From the NCBI RefSeq assembly GCF_964204645.1, contig NC_134026.1, forward strand, positions 11,186,450 to 11,250,449: a stretch of DNA of 64,000 nucleotides. Direction: 5' to 3'. Each line of letters starts with the position of its first letter. Position 1 is the first letter of the stretch. Positions 48,198 to 58,195 of this stretch are shown here, one piece after another. A program made the translations under genes and the position numbers. This DNA is from Tubulanus polymorphus (taxonomy: Eukaryota > Nemertea > Palaeonemertea > Tubulaniformes > Tubulanidae). The notes beneath the pieces were generated by a model. That model saw nothing but the letters and a program-made list of their open reading frames with translations. It made no database searches and was not told the DNA's origin.

Positions 48198-48850
48198 TTT
48201 TCCTGGATGCCTACGACCATTCTTGTTTTCGGCTCCCAGTAACGCTGCAGCCTATTGTTGGCTGTCGGCGTCGCATTGGTCTCCTTAAGCTTCATCTCCT
48301 CATGGATGAGAGCTTGCTGAACAGACGACAATTTCAGCTGGTCATTGCGCGCTTCAAGAGCAGTCACCAGAGTTGCATAACTTCTGGGTAGGCTGCCAAG
48401 AAGGGTAACGACCTGATCTTCTTCATCAACCGGACTATTTATAGCTGCTAGCCTATCAGTTAAAAGTTTAATTTCTTTTAAGTGATCCTCAACCGACGTT
48501 CCCTCCTTCATTTCCATTCTAAAATACTTCTTTTTTAGATAGATCCTATTGTTTAAGGAATCTTTCTGGAAATGTTCTTCAAGTAACTTCCATGCTACTT
48601 TAGGCGACTCCGTGGACGTTATCAGGTATATTTGCGACGGCGCGATCAACATAACAATCATTCCAAACGCTTTCGCCATTTTCGCTTCAAACTCATTTTT
48701 CTTGCGATCATTAGCGTCCTCCGGAAGTGTCTCAGACCCATCAATGTATTTCCAAAGCGCTCGTGAGCGTAGCATATGCCGAACTTGAAAGCTCCATGTC
48801 GACCAGTTTCCACCATTCAATTTTTCAACGGTCCACCTCTCTTCAGCCAT
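48194..48850 (-). CDS. Copia Gag (UBN2-type), frameshifted before the zinc knuckle
   Basis: 218 residues from an ATG 135 bp downstream of the 5' LTR. WSTWSFQVRHML and WKLLEEHFQKDSLNNRIYL are typical of the Copia Gag polyprotein, followed by LLGSLPRSYATLV. After about residue 198 the sequence (LQRYWEPKTRMVV) departs from the family, and the family-like continuation (ALLGAENKNG) is found in the Pol frame. A small indel near 48245-48260 therefore separates Gag from the knuckle. A programmed shift is less likely because Copia normally uses a single frame. Confidence 0.93.
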   Translation of the reverse strand: MAEERWTVEKLNGGNWSTWSFQVRHMLRSRALWKYIDGSETLPEDANDRKKNEFEAKMAKAFGMIVMLIAPSQIYLITSTESPKVAWKLLEEHFQKDSLNNRIYLKKKYFRMEMKEGTSVEDHLKEIKLLTDRLAAINSPVDEEDQVVTLLGSLPRSYATLVTALEARNDQLKLSSVQQALIHEEMKLKETNATPTANNRLQRYWEPKTRMVVGIQEN

Positions 48851-48970
48851 TATAGACGTTCACAATTCACAAGCTTTAAAACACCAAACAGTTCACCAGA
48901 ACAGACTGGACAAACAACGTCAATTCATTAACTTAATTAGTCCTCAATTAACAACATTCAACCATCGTCG

Positions 48971-48985
48971 CCTGGGCCCATAACC
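48971..48985 (-). promoter_or_regulatory. Primer-binding site: initiator tRNA-Met anticodon arm
   Basis: Minus-strand GGTTATGGGCCCAGG directly follows the 5' LTR. It is complementary to the anticodon stem-loop of initiator tRNA-Met (CUGGGCCCAUAACC), not to a tRNA 3' end. This is the half-tRNA priming known for Drosophila copia and other hemivirus-type elements. Adjacent placement supports the call. Confidence 0.85.
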
Positions 48986-49228
48986 TGTTGTTACAGAGCT
49001 TGTAAGCAACACAAAACGGTGTGGAAGAAGAAATATTGAGACTACGTGTTTACTATATGACGTTCTATTGTTAAGTAAGGATTCACACATACAAAGATAA
49101 AGCAGGAACACGTGGTACAAAACACATGGTACAATAAAGATCAAAAGTTCATGTAACCGCAACCACAAACTAAAACTACTTATGCATATTACTCATATCA
49201 TAGGTTTTGGATAATACTATAAACAACA
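48986..49228 (-). repeat. 5' LTR of the Copia element
   Basis: 243 bp; the promoter-bearing LTR for the minus-strand transcript. Nearly identical to the LTR at 44807-45050. Confidence 0.97.
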
Positions 49229-49233
49229 CAATA

Positions 49234-49849
49234 TACTTTCTACGGGAGCAATAAAGGTGCTCCAGTTGTCCAACCTATCGAGTTGCCACATTTATGTCAA
49301 CATATTGCAATATTATAATTTCGGAATAGTATCCAGATAAAAGTTAGATAATAATAAAAACGCAAATATCACAATCCTCATGATGATAATAATGAGTTTA
49401 TTTACATGTTCAAACGTTTCGATCGATTTCGACTCATCTCTTCGAGTCCTTTTCAAGAAATGACATGAAAAGATACAAACTATGCATAGTATACGGTTAC
49501 TAATTACGGAGAATATCATGCAATATATCACGTCAAGATAAATGAATATGTCGAAATATCATGACGTTTCGCGACAAATTTCGCTTTTTGTCCATTTTCC
49601 ACGGGATGAGCCTTCATTTGAAGACACGTTGAACTGTAAGACGAGAACGCCAGTAATATGAGGACTTAGTCTCAAGTCGTCATAATATGTCGACTTGTCT
49701 CGAGGAAAGTGGTCGAGATAGAGAAATATGTTGTCAAACCGTCTCCATATGTCGACATATTCATGTCGACTTAGCACGATATATCGACATAAATATAGCG
49801 TTTATCGAGTTGGAATGCAACAACTGGAGCCCCTTTATCGCTTCCGTAA
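49234..49849. other. No gene seen
   Basis: Unassigned. 49720-49800 carries several ATGTCGAC / GTCGACAT words that resemble the TIR core at 43327 but form no clear element. Confidence 0.4.
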
Positions 49850-50285
49850 CTTTCTGTTCGAACGATAAAATTTTCGTTTCGGCAAAAAATTAGTTTGAAT
49901 AAAAAGCTATGTTATTGTTCGAACGAAATACTTTTTGTCACGACAAAAAAATTTGAACAGCGAAAACAATTTTTTTCGAACGAAAAAACTTTTGGTTCTG
50001 ACAAAAAAATTTGTTTGAATAAAAGGCTACGTTATTGTACGAACAAAAATTTGTTGAACGAAACGAAAACTATTTTGTTTGAACGAATGTTCGAATATAA
50101 ACAATTCTGTTTCGATCAAACGAAGATTAATAACGAAAAGACTATTTAGTTCCAGGAAAATTTTTTTCTTTGGAATGAAAAACACTTTGATCGAATATAC
50201 TTGTTCGAACGAAAAACTACTTGTTACGACAAGAAAATTTTGTACGAATGAAAGAATTCTGTTCTATCGAACAATATACTTCATG
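49850..50285 (+). repeat. Degenerate GTTCGAACGAAAAA repeats, second block
   Basis: Same family and orientation as 44135-44801: GTTCGAACGAAATAC, CACGACAAAAAAATTTG, GATCGAATATACTTGTTCG. Confidence 0.7.
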
Positions 50286-50369
50286 TTCAATCGATCTGAT
50301 TCCTGATTTATCAATCTGATAAATCTGATTCCTCCTTTAGAGGGAACATAGCTTAACCTGGGAGAGGCT

Positions 50370-50475
50370 ACTAACCTGTGTAGGCCTACGTGTCCTTGCA
50401 TCCGGACAGAAGGGCCTAAGCGCCTTCTGTCAGGCCTACGTTCATATGTAGACGTAGGCCTACATATGAAGATTT
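50370..50475. repeat. Cluster of GTAGGCCTAC-type palindromes
   Basis: TGTAGGCCTACG, AGGCCTACG and CGTAGGCCTACATATG occur within about 90 bp. AGAAGGGCC..AAGCGCCTTCT forms another short inverted repeat. Probably a small hairpin-forming element between the two opposed GTTCG blocks. Confidence 0.5.
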
Positions 50476-50599
50476 TCTTTCTAAAGCTGTTCGCATTCGA
50501 CTGAGCAGGCAGCTTTATAAACCAGAGTTTTGATTTGAGTTTTTTCATCATTAATGAACCTGGTATTTTATTAATTCTTGATGAATTTTACGGAGCCCA

Positions 50600-51010
50600 A
50601 GATGAAAAAGATCCTTTCTTCATTTGAACATCTTTTCATTCGAAGAAATGTTTCTGTCAGATCAAAATGTTTTTTGTTTGAACCATATTATTTTTCTCGG
50701 TCGAACAGTTAATTCATTTCGTTCGAACAAATCATTGGAACGAAATTGTTTTCGCTCAAAAAAACGTTTTGTCTGAACAAAAAGTTTTTCTTTTGTACAA
50801 ATAGTATATTGCTCGATCGAACAGAATTGTTTTCATTCGAACGATATTTTCTTTTCGGAACATAAGATTTTCGTTCGAACAAGTACATTTGCATATTGTT
50901 AGGTCGAAGCGTTTTCATTCCCAAGAAAAATCTTTTCTTGGAACTAAATAGTCCTTTCGTAGTAAGGAGTTATCGTCATTCGAACAAAATAATCTGTTTC
51001 ACTCAACGTA
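50600..51010 (-). repeat. Degenerate GTTCGAACG repeats, inverted block
   Basis: Reverse orientation of the repeats at 44135-44801 (for example CATTCGAACGATATTTTC, TTTTCGTTCGAACAAG). It ends with ATAATATGAACCTGAGTTTTC, the inverse of AAAACCCAGGTTCATATTA at about 44430. So the block and its LINE neighbour mirror the 43-44.8 kb side. Confidence 0.7.
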
Positions 51011-51049
51011 TAATAATATGAACCTGAGTTTTCTTCGTATATCTTTATT

Positions 51050-51650
51050 ATACCTATTTCAGGTAGAAGCTCATCTTCCATGCTTCTGACCATGTACGGA
51101 ACGCAGCTTGTTTAGGTCTTTTAGAAATTCACTAGTCCTGTACATTTCGGATTATTCTGTATATAATTTGACAGTGAAGAGAAGGCGACTTAGGATACTA
51201 CCTTGCATTACTCCATTGGTTGAATCTTATTTCCAAGATGAGACAGTTCCGTTGATTTCGGCCACCTTTTTTCGTTCGTTTTAAAACTGCTAAGCCATTT
51301 AAGCGACCCATGATCATTGATACCATTTTCTAATAGCTTGATTAGTAATCGCTGATGTTGTACCATATCAAATGCTTTTTGAAATCTATTAAGACTAATT
51401 AAGGCATAACAATCGATTTTCCAGTGTCAAAAAACAATCTGGTCCAATCATCCATGGTTTTAAGTAAGCCCAATTGACTGTTTGTAGACCTTCCTTTTAT
51501 AAAACCGTGTTGACCGTTGAACAGGATTCTAAATTCCCTTCATTTCCATAGCATAGTGGGGCTGCGTCAGCATACGCGCTTTCGTGGTCGACACATTATC
51601 GAGACAAGATCAAGAATACGAACAAGGCTGTGCAGAAAACCCGTTATCGC
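51050..51650 (-). pseudogene. LINE reverse-transcriptase fragment (minus copy)
   Basis: Reading minus from about 51535: QHGFIKGRSTNSQLGLLKTM, MDDWTRLFFDTGKSIV, then KAFDMVQHQRLLIKLLENGI, and later TNGVMQGSILSRLLFTVK and WSEAWKMSFYL. These are consecutive non-LTR RT motifs in shifting frames. The Y/F-x-DD segment between the last two is deleted. The 51535-51650 end is the inverted counterpart of 43080-43205. Confidence 0.82.
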
Positions 51651-54600
51651 TGTTTTGCAGCTATATTTAATAAATTATTATCATTAAATTTTTCTGAACA
51701 CGATTAATTGAAAAGATTCTTTATGTTAACACTATTTCCGATAAAGCTATTCCGATAGAGAGGATTACGTAAATCTACACATACTCAATCTGTTACAACG
51801 ATACTTAAGTACTGTCGCCCTTTAAACATCGTAAATTTGCCCGCCACTGTGAAAATATATCGTGGCATGTTCTTGCTCTTATGGATAGATAGCAGCTTAA
51901 TTTAGTCCTGCAAAATCCTTCAGTCGAGGGCACACGCAGGTGGACAAATGTATTCACTGAAAATGTATTAATTGCTTCCAGCTAAGAAAAATAAATCACC
52001 GTGGTGGTGGTCAAAGTCACCCACAAATTGAAACGTTTGAATTCTTCATACTTCATGGCTATAAAATCATTTTTTTGCTAAAAATCGGGTCGCACTATAT
52101 ATTCTGAATCCTACCTGCATTATTTTCCTTTACTGCTTATAGCATAAAGCTCGGTGTAGCCCGAGGTTTATTTCATCGTGCTTTTAGGATTTGTGACCCC
52201 TTTTTTTCTGAAAAGATGAACTGACCAAGATTGGGACTTTCTTCAAAAAGTTAGCTTACCCCAATGACCTTGAGTAAAGCTTTGTTGAGAGCCCATCGTA
52301 CCCATTATTCCTCCAAAACAAAACCTCTGAATATTGATGTGTGTAGAATCCCCTTTTAAGTCTGTAATAAGATATTTATTGGCTAAACTCGGTGCGATTT
52401 GAAGAAGCGCATCCGAGGATACAAAACCGACGTTAAAGACTTCAAACTCGAAAGTGGAGTGAATGCTGTCGACTCGAATATAACGTGTCGGAAAAGGAAA
52501 GTTTAAGCTCCTCTTCTAAACATTCCTTTTCCAACACGTTGTATTTTAGGAGAATTAAGTCGAAGAAAATATAGTGATTACAAATTTTAGGTAATTGAAT
52601 CATATTGTGCAAAATGGTTTGGCCAAAAAATCGTTGGAACATGTGATATCCAATTAAGAATTACAATTCTGCATGCATGGTCTAACATGGGAATCCATTT
52701 CTTGTGAAGAATATAACGTGCACGGTATTCATATCTAACACGTTCGCATTAAGTGCTACAAAATACATTTCATTGTTCCACTAGAGGTCTCTCAGAAAAA
52801 GAATCCCTCTCAGAAAATGAAGATAAATCTACATGTAAGGAAGAAAACAAGCAGAAAAAAAAAACAATGATATTCATCTTCATATCTCAGAAGGTTCGGT
52901 GACGCCGTGAAAACCGTTACGATAATGTTTATTACATTGATAACTACTGCGCGTTATTTAAATGGTTGTGTGAGGCTGACGTGTCTATGTCACCAATAGA
53001 TTGGGGTTTGACTGGTTGCCGGTCAATCCAATTCAATTGTCCGCCCCGGCTATCGGCATGTTCAAGCTCAAAATAACTTCATTATATTGTGATCAATCGA
53101 AGACAATATCAAGCAATATATTGATACACCGGTCACAATCCTCTCCTTAATCGTTGAATATAAAAACGTAAAGATCGGTCCCTGGCGAGAGAACGTGTCC
53201 GTGCACAAACCCAAATAATTAAACTAAAATGCCGAAATTCTGATTGAATATAATAATAATAATATAAATTTTATTTACCTTGATGATAGTAATATCTCCA
53301 GATAGTACACAGTCCAATTCCTAACTCCAAATTCCTATTGTACACTACTGTTGGTAACCCGTCCTAATTCTGGTATTTCCACCCAAATCTCAAGTATCTT
53401 AACGAGCGTCCCTGGTAAGTCTGCTTTCTCAAGACTGCGGGCCTCTTTTATGGAAAAGATCGGCATTCCTAGAATGCCGACTCTCCCGTTCGACTTTTGG
53501 CAAGGAGCAGCAACCTAGCTGTCATGACGGTTTTGGACATGTAGAATTAGCCTTAATGATTCGCTAATCTAAAATTATTTGAGAAACTGATTTGCCAAAG
53601 TAACTTTTCTTTCCAACCCTCCTGTCATAACGCGCTTTGATTTACTCACTCCCTACTCATCATCGTTGAGAGAGCAGCTATTCTCTACGAGTTACCAACA
53701 GACATGTACACCAACAGAAACCTTAGAGAGCTAGTATTGATATTTGCCACAATTAAACTTCCATAAAACTTAAGCGATTATAAAGGTCTTGTCCTTAATT
53801 AACATCCAGGATACTTAATTTAGATATATTTTCAAAACTTAGTTTTCACCTAGATTATGGAACAAACTCATCGTTTCTTTTTCCAATCAACAATAGTAAA
53901 CTTTTGATTCAGAAATACAATGTAATTAATTATCAAATCTAAAATCATTCTATACTTATTATACCAATTTTCATTTATAATTTAACTAACTCTATAATAA
54001 TACAGGATAAAGCAAAACAACAATGTCTTCCTATACTTCCGGTTCTTCCTTTTATAGAAAGTAGTCGGGAGTATCAAGAAGTAACAGCGAGATCCCTGCA
54101 CAAACCACATTATCAAAGCACCTCATCGTTCCGACCCAACCAATTACAGTTCCGTCTATCCTTAAGTTTAAAAATAATTCTGAATGTTTGCCAGATATCG
54201 CAGCACAAGAACCGAGGAAGAATTATTTTTACCCCTGGCTGATTTATTGTCAGCGCTAATAGATCAAAGCATCAAACAACAACTTGCACACATCGTTTGC
54301 TGTCTGATACCCATAAAGAAACCACCAACGCAAACAAAAACCATCATTACAAACATTTTTTAGTTACTACGGAATCTTGCTGCGGATCAATATGCATATG
54401 CTATTCATCAAGGGGTCGTAAACTCTAAAGTTAATTTCCTTTTGAAAATAATTAAAATGACTACATAAATTAGTTATTCTTTAGTTACTGTTTAATCTAA
54501 TAGATGGTGACAGCGTGACATCATAGTAAGACATCATAGATAATCCAAGTTAGTTTCTATGTTATTTCAGTTTGTTCACTTAAACAAGTTTATTTTGTCA

Positions 54601-55340
54601 TTGAATTGGAAAATTTTCTAGTGTTATAACATCGTGTACATTTTGTGTTGTCCCTCTAATACATGTCATGGGTTTGAGTGTAGAATAAATAAATAGATAA
54701 AAAGCGCGCGTAATTTATTTGAATATATGTTTTTTTATCGCGCTACTTGGCGAACGCGCAAAACCAAATCTTTAGCGCGGAAAAACGTGAACAATTTTGC
54801 TTTTGCGCGTTAAAAGTTCGTGTTTGCGCATTTTCGTGGAGGATGAAAAAAGAATTAATGACATGTCCCGAATCAGCCACCAAAAATGGTTGTTAAATCT
54901 TAAAATAATACGGAGCGCCACCTATATGAAACATTTTGGGAGAACAGTTCTTATTATGAAAATTTCCTAATACAACATTCATGGTTGCCCAGTGAACACC
55001 TGGCGATACTTTATAACTAAACATGGCTAAAAGCTGTCGCACAGTACATGTACGACAGGATTCACCCTGGTTTCTCAAATTAAATTTGATTGCATCATAT
55101 AATGCGCATACCAAATAACCACCAATTGAATTTGAATTCCCCCAATGCCAATTTTAGCAGATATGATTTATCATTGAAGAACAACATCCAGTTTATTTTG
55201 ATAGGAAAATCAACAAAGGTTTGGACCTGTACTAATTTGTTTTTGGTTCAAACCGATGTTGATTAAACTAATTCTGCATGTAATATCTTAATCTCGTCGC
55301 AGAAACCAAGAAACGACGATTTTTAATGAACAGCGTATTA
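51651..55340. other. No gene seen; AT-rich intergenic region
   Basis: No frame with a recognisable domain. A CGCG-rich stretch (54700-54830) ends in the right terminus of the hAT MITE family seen at 40711 (CCCGAATCAGCCACCA). The rest is unassigned and may include upstream regulatory sequence of the gene at 55457. Confidence 0.4.
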
Positions 55341-55456
55341 TCTTATTTTATAGAGTTGCTGATGCTTTGGACAGCGTGTTCTGTCGTGCGTACCGAGTGC
55401 CGCTTGTCTGGTACCGAAATCTGATATAATCTGCTTTTGCTACAAGCAATAGAAAT

Positions 55457-56413
55457 ATGCCGTCCATACATTTCGATAAATATTGCAAGAACGGTACTTT
55501 AGCCGTGCAACTATCCGACAACATTCGGATTGTAAGCTCAACCAATAATTCGCAGACGACACAGATCCGCATCACAGGTCGACATAATCCTGACAACGAC
55601 CACCAGGCAGTGTTGTATATTGTAGTCGTCTTGTTGTTTTATTCAATCGGGATTATAATTGCCATAGTGATGTATTTGAAACGCGAGCGCGTCGAGATGA
55701 TGGAAGAAAAACTATATGACAATTATTTTCAGTTCAAGGCCGATCCAGATCGCTGGGCGAGGAACTTCCGTGTTCAGCAATTCGCCTTAAGGCTGAAGGA
55801 GATCGAAGAGGAGAAACGACGACGCGAAGAGGCGATTGCCGCTCTGACGCTTAAGGTGCCATCGCCAGATGAATGCCGTACCGATCACAAGACCCATTCG
55901 CCGTTGGCAAAACTCCATTCCCCCGGTAGCTTAATACGGGCCTTTACGCAGCATCATTCCCTTAGAAAACACAGTAGACGTTCCTCAAATACGAAAGACA
56001 AAGAACACCATGTGAAAATTGAACTACCCAAAAAACATCCACAGATATCACCCAAGCATTCACCTGCCGATGAACGTGAAATGATCATTACTATGGAGAC
56101 TGAATCTAAACCTGGAACATCTACCACTGGTAGTCACAATGTCTTGAGTTCTAGTCCTTCAGAACCGTATAGAATCGGTGAACGACTTAGCTTACCGATT
56201 AACGTGTACCAATCATCGGCCGCATATCGAGAACTAGCCCCTTCTTCGCCTGGGTCCGCTGACGGGCGGATAGAAAAAAGTGCCACCATTCCTCAATTGG
56301 GAGTGACTGTGTCGCCGCCGCATGGTAGCAGTGCCGATGAATCGGAGGCGTTACTGTCTGTCACAACACCACCTTATTTAGGCCGAAGAGGAACACTTGT
56401 AACTGATCTTTAG
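55457..56413 (+). CDS. KCNE-like single-pass membrane protein (potassium-channel accessory subunit-like)
   Basis: 318 residues in one open frame from ATG. Short extracellular N-terminus with two N-glycosylation sequons (NGT at 12-14, NNS at 30-32), one membrane span about 52-74 (VLYIVVVLLFYSIGIIIAIV), then a basic juxtamembrane KRERVE, an LYDNYFQFKADPDRW block near 86-100 and a charged helix (KEIEEEKRRREEA, 114-126). N-out topology, FYSIGI in the span and the post-membrane D/P/W block resemble KCNE beta subunits, which assemble with voltage-gated K+ channels. A possible acceptor (TTTTATAG at about 55347-55354) just upstream would give a non-coding 5' exon and a single coding exon, as in KCNE genes. 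The Ser/Pro-rich tail (130-318) is far longer than in vertebrate KCNEs. The family call is a resemblance, not proof. Confidence 0.55.
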   Translation: MPSIHFDKYCKNGTLAVQLSDNIRIVSSTNNSQTTQIRITGRHNPDNDHQAVLYIVVVLLFYSIGIIIAIVMYLKRERVEMMEEKLYDNYFQFKADPDRWARNFRVQQFALRLKEIEEEKRRREEAIAALTLKVPSPDECRTDHKTHSPLAKLHSPGSLIRAFTQHHSLRKHSRRSSNTKDKEHHVKIELPKKHPQISPKHSPADEREMIITMETESKPGTSTTGSHNVLSSSPSEPYRIGERLSLPINVYQSSAAYRELAPSSPGSADGRIEKSATIPQLGVTVSPPHGSSADESEALLSVTTPPYLGRRGTLVTDL

Positions 56414-56489
56414 ATACATGTAGCAGGCATTTTAAACGAACAAAATGTGATTTTAAATGCATTTGAGCTAGCCTGTTATCAATGATGTG

Positions 56490-56600
56490 GAATATTCCCC
56501 CGACAGGGATTCGAACCAGATGGCGTCGAGACTCGCCACAGTACCGGAACCCTGCCACTGACACTGGACCGAGTGCGCAGCTACATACACGCTTATTTTC
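56490..56600 (-). mobile_element. tRNA-derived SINE head
   Basis: On the minus strand GGTTCGAATCCC (box B, 56506-56517 region) follows TCTCGACGCCATCT and a box-A-like GCGCACTCGGTCCAGTG. This gives a tRNA-like 5' module of about 100 bp. It begins about 75 bp after the stop of the KCNE-like gene. Confidence 0.55.
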
Positions 56601-56819
56601 AAAACAAATACCCCCACATCAAAGTTCACCTCAAAATGTTCTTTCAAACATCTGGCAACAAAACTACCTTTTTCCACAAGCAAACACAATTCAAAACGTT
56701 ACTTAGGTCATATCTCACCTCCGCTACAATAATATTCATCAATGCGATAATACTAATTGTTAAATTACTCATTCTTCTGAACTTTCGAGCTTATTCATAC
56801 ACTCTCCTTAAACTTCAAA

Positions 56820-57064
56820 TTCATTGATTCTCATTTCCTTCCCCTCTGTTCCTTCATTTTCCCGCTCACTGGGTGCATGTGACAGCGGCCTTAAGGCTTT
56901 GCTTGGCTCACACAGAGAGCTGCTTTTCTTTCTATGCTCTTCGTGAGAAATTGTAAATTTCATTGCTGGTTAATTGTTTTCTCTCTTTCTCTCTTAATCT
57001 CTGCATATAGCCTGTCATATGCTTTCTGTGAAATAAATTTGAACTTGAACTTAAACTTGAATAT
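56820..57064 (+). repeat. 3' end of a LINE/SINE-type element with TTGAAC tail
   Basis: Ends in AAATAAATTTGAACTTGAAC and then AACTTGAA, a short oligonucleotide repeat tail typical of non-LTR elements. The TTCTCTCTTTCTCTCTTAATC run upstream and the loss of similarity beyond the tail support a retrotransposed 3' end. Confidence 0.5.
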
Positions 57065-58171
57065 TCGCAGCTTAGATGATGTCATTCAGTAATCAGGAAT
57101 TCCACTGTATATCCACCGCAAGTTATCGTGCGGCAAACCTGCGCATGTACACGGTCTAATGTGGGAGGATTGTGCCGTGGTTGGGCCTAGCGATGATAGT
57201 TCGAATTCCCGCCCGGGGAGAATGCAACATGGGTGACTGACTGACTACATATTTGTTTTTGTTTGAACACTGATAGTGTATTAAGACTCAGCACATTTTA
57301 AAATCATTATCGACAGAAATGCGCATATAGCAGTTTTGAGCTGAAACACAATTGTGAAATATACCTGTGGATGAAATCTAAACAATATCCATATTGCGTA
57401 AACCTTCCAGTTTCAAATAACCTAAAAATTGAAATAGATTATCCCTTTTATCGATGGGGAAATGGCATCAAGTACCATGTACAGTTTGATGCCGCCGATT
57501 TTGATATCTACTTTTTCAATGCATGAATAATACATGAATAATTAGCAGTGGCGTGTGTGTAATCCAGTAATTCATACACGCATCACACATTACTTCTTTA
57601 ATTTCAATTACTGATTCGATTCGATACCAAGTTTTAGAAAAAAAAATATCGTGGTCTTAATTGCTTCTCATACTCGATGAAAAATAACGATAACGATAAT
57701 CCAGATATATAGTCTTTGTGGATTCGTTTTGATTTGTAGAACTGATATTTTGATATCATTGTCATTGCTACTGCTGTCTAAACTCTATGGTTTTCCAATA
57801 AAATTCAATGATACTTATGAATACCAATAATACTAAATAGTTCAGTAATAATTTCACATGCGTTTGTGCTACGATGAAATTTAACCCGTAGGCTTGAATG
57901 TACAGTCAAGTTGGTATTATTTGTTCATATCAAAATCAAACAAAAGATACCAGTACGTAGTAGTTGTTATATGTCGCCTGCTAATGTAAACTGCCATTTC
58001 AAGTCAAACTTGAATTGTAAACATTTTCATGTATATATAAAATACAAGCAAATACAAGCTATATCACCTTCACTATAGAAAACTTTCAAATCAAAGCGAA
58101 GAAATTTATATCGTGACACGGTTTTTAGCAGTTTCGATATACATCTAACGACAGATTGCACAGACGTATAG
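57065..58171. other. Intergenic; possible tRNA-like SINE remnant at 57150-57245
   Basis: AGTTCGAATTCCC at about 57198-57210 within a GC-richer 100-bp block (GGGCCTAGCG.., CCGCCCGGGGAGAA) looks like a tRNA-derived B box and flank. Box A is weak. The rest up to the CARD gene is AT-rich without genes. Confidence 0.35.
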
Positions 58172-58195
58172 GTGTATCAAGGGGTTCCTTTAGCA

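Larger units (their letters stand above)
44807..49228 (-). mobile_element. Ty1/Copia LTR retrotransposon, complete with LTRs and target duplication
   Basis: 4,422 bp, minus strand. LTRs at 44807-45050 and 48986-49228 start TGTTG and end CAACA on the plus strand. Direct repeat CAATA flanks the element at 44802-44806 and 49229-49233. Gag and Pol domains are in Copia order (protease, integrase, RT, RNase H). LTRs differ at about four positions in 244, so insertion is recent. Two frame breaks (near 48.25 kb and 46.06 kb) interrupt what is one long frame in typical Copia elements, so this copy is probably not autonomous. Confidence 0.97.

Noticed and set aside
45311-48788. Plus-strand open frames of 64-100 codons across the Copia element
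   Set aside because: Antisense shadows of Gag and Pol.
56506-56517. Possible functional tRNA gene
   Set aside because: Box B is good but the acceptor stem and anticodon arm do not fold as a tRNA; fits a SINE head better.
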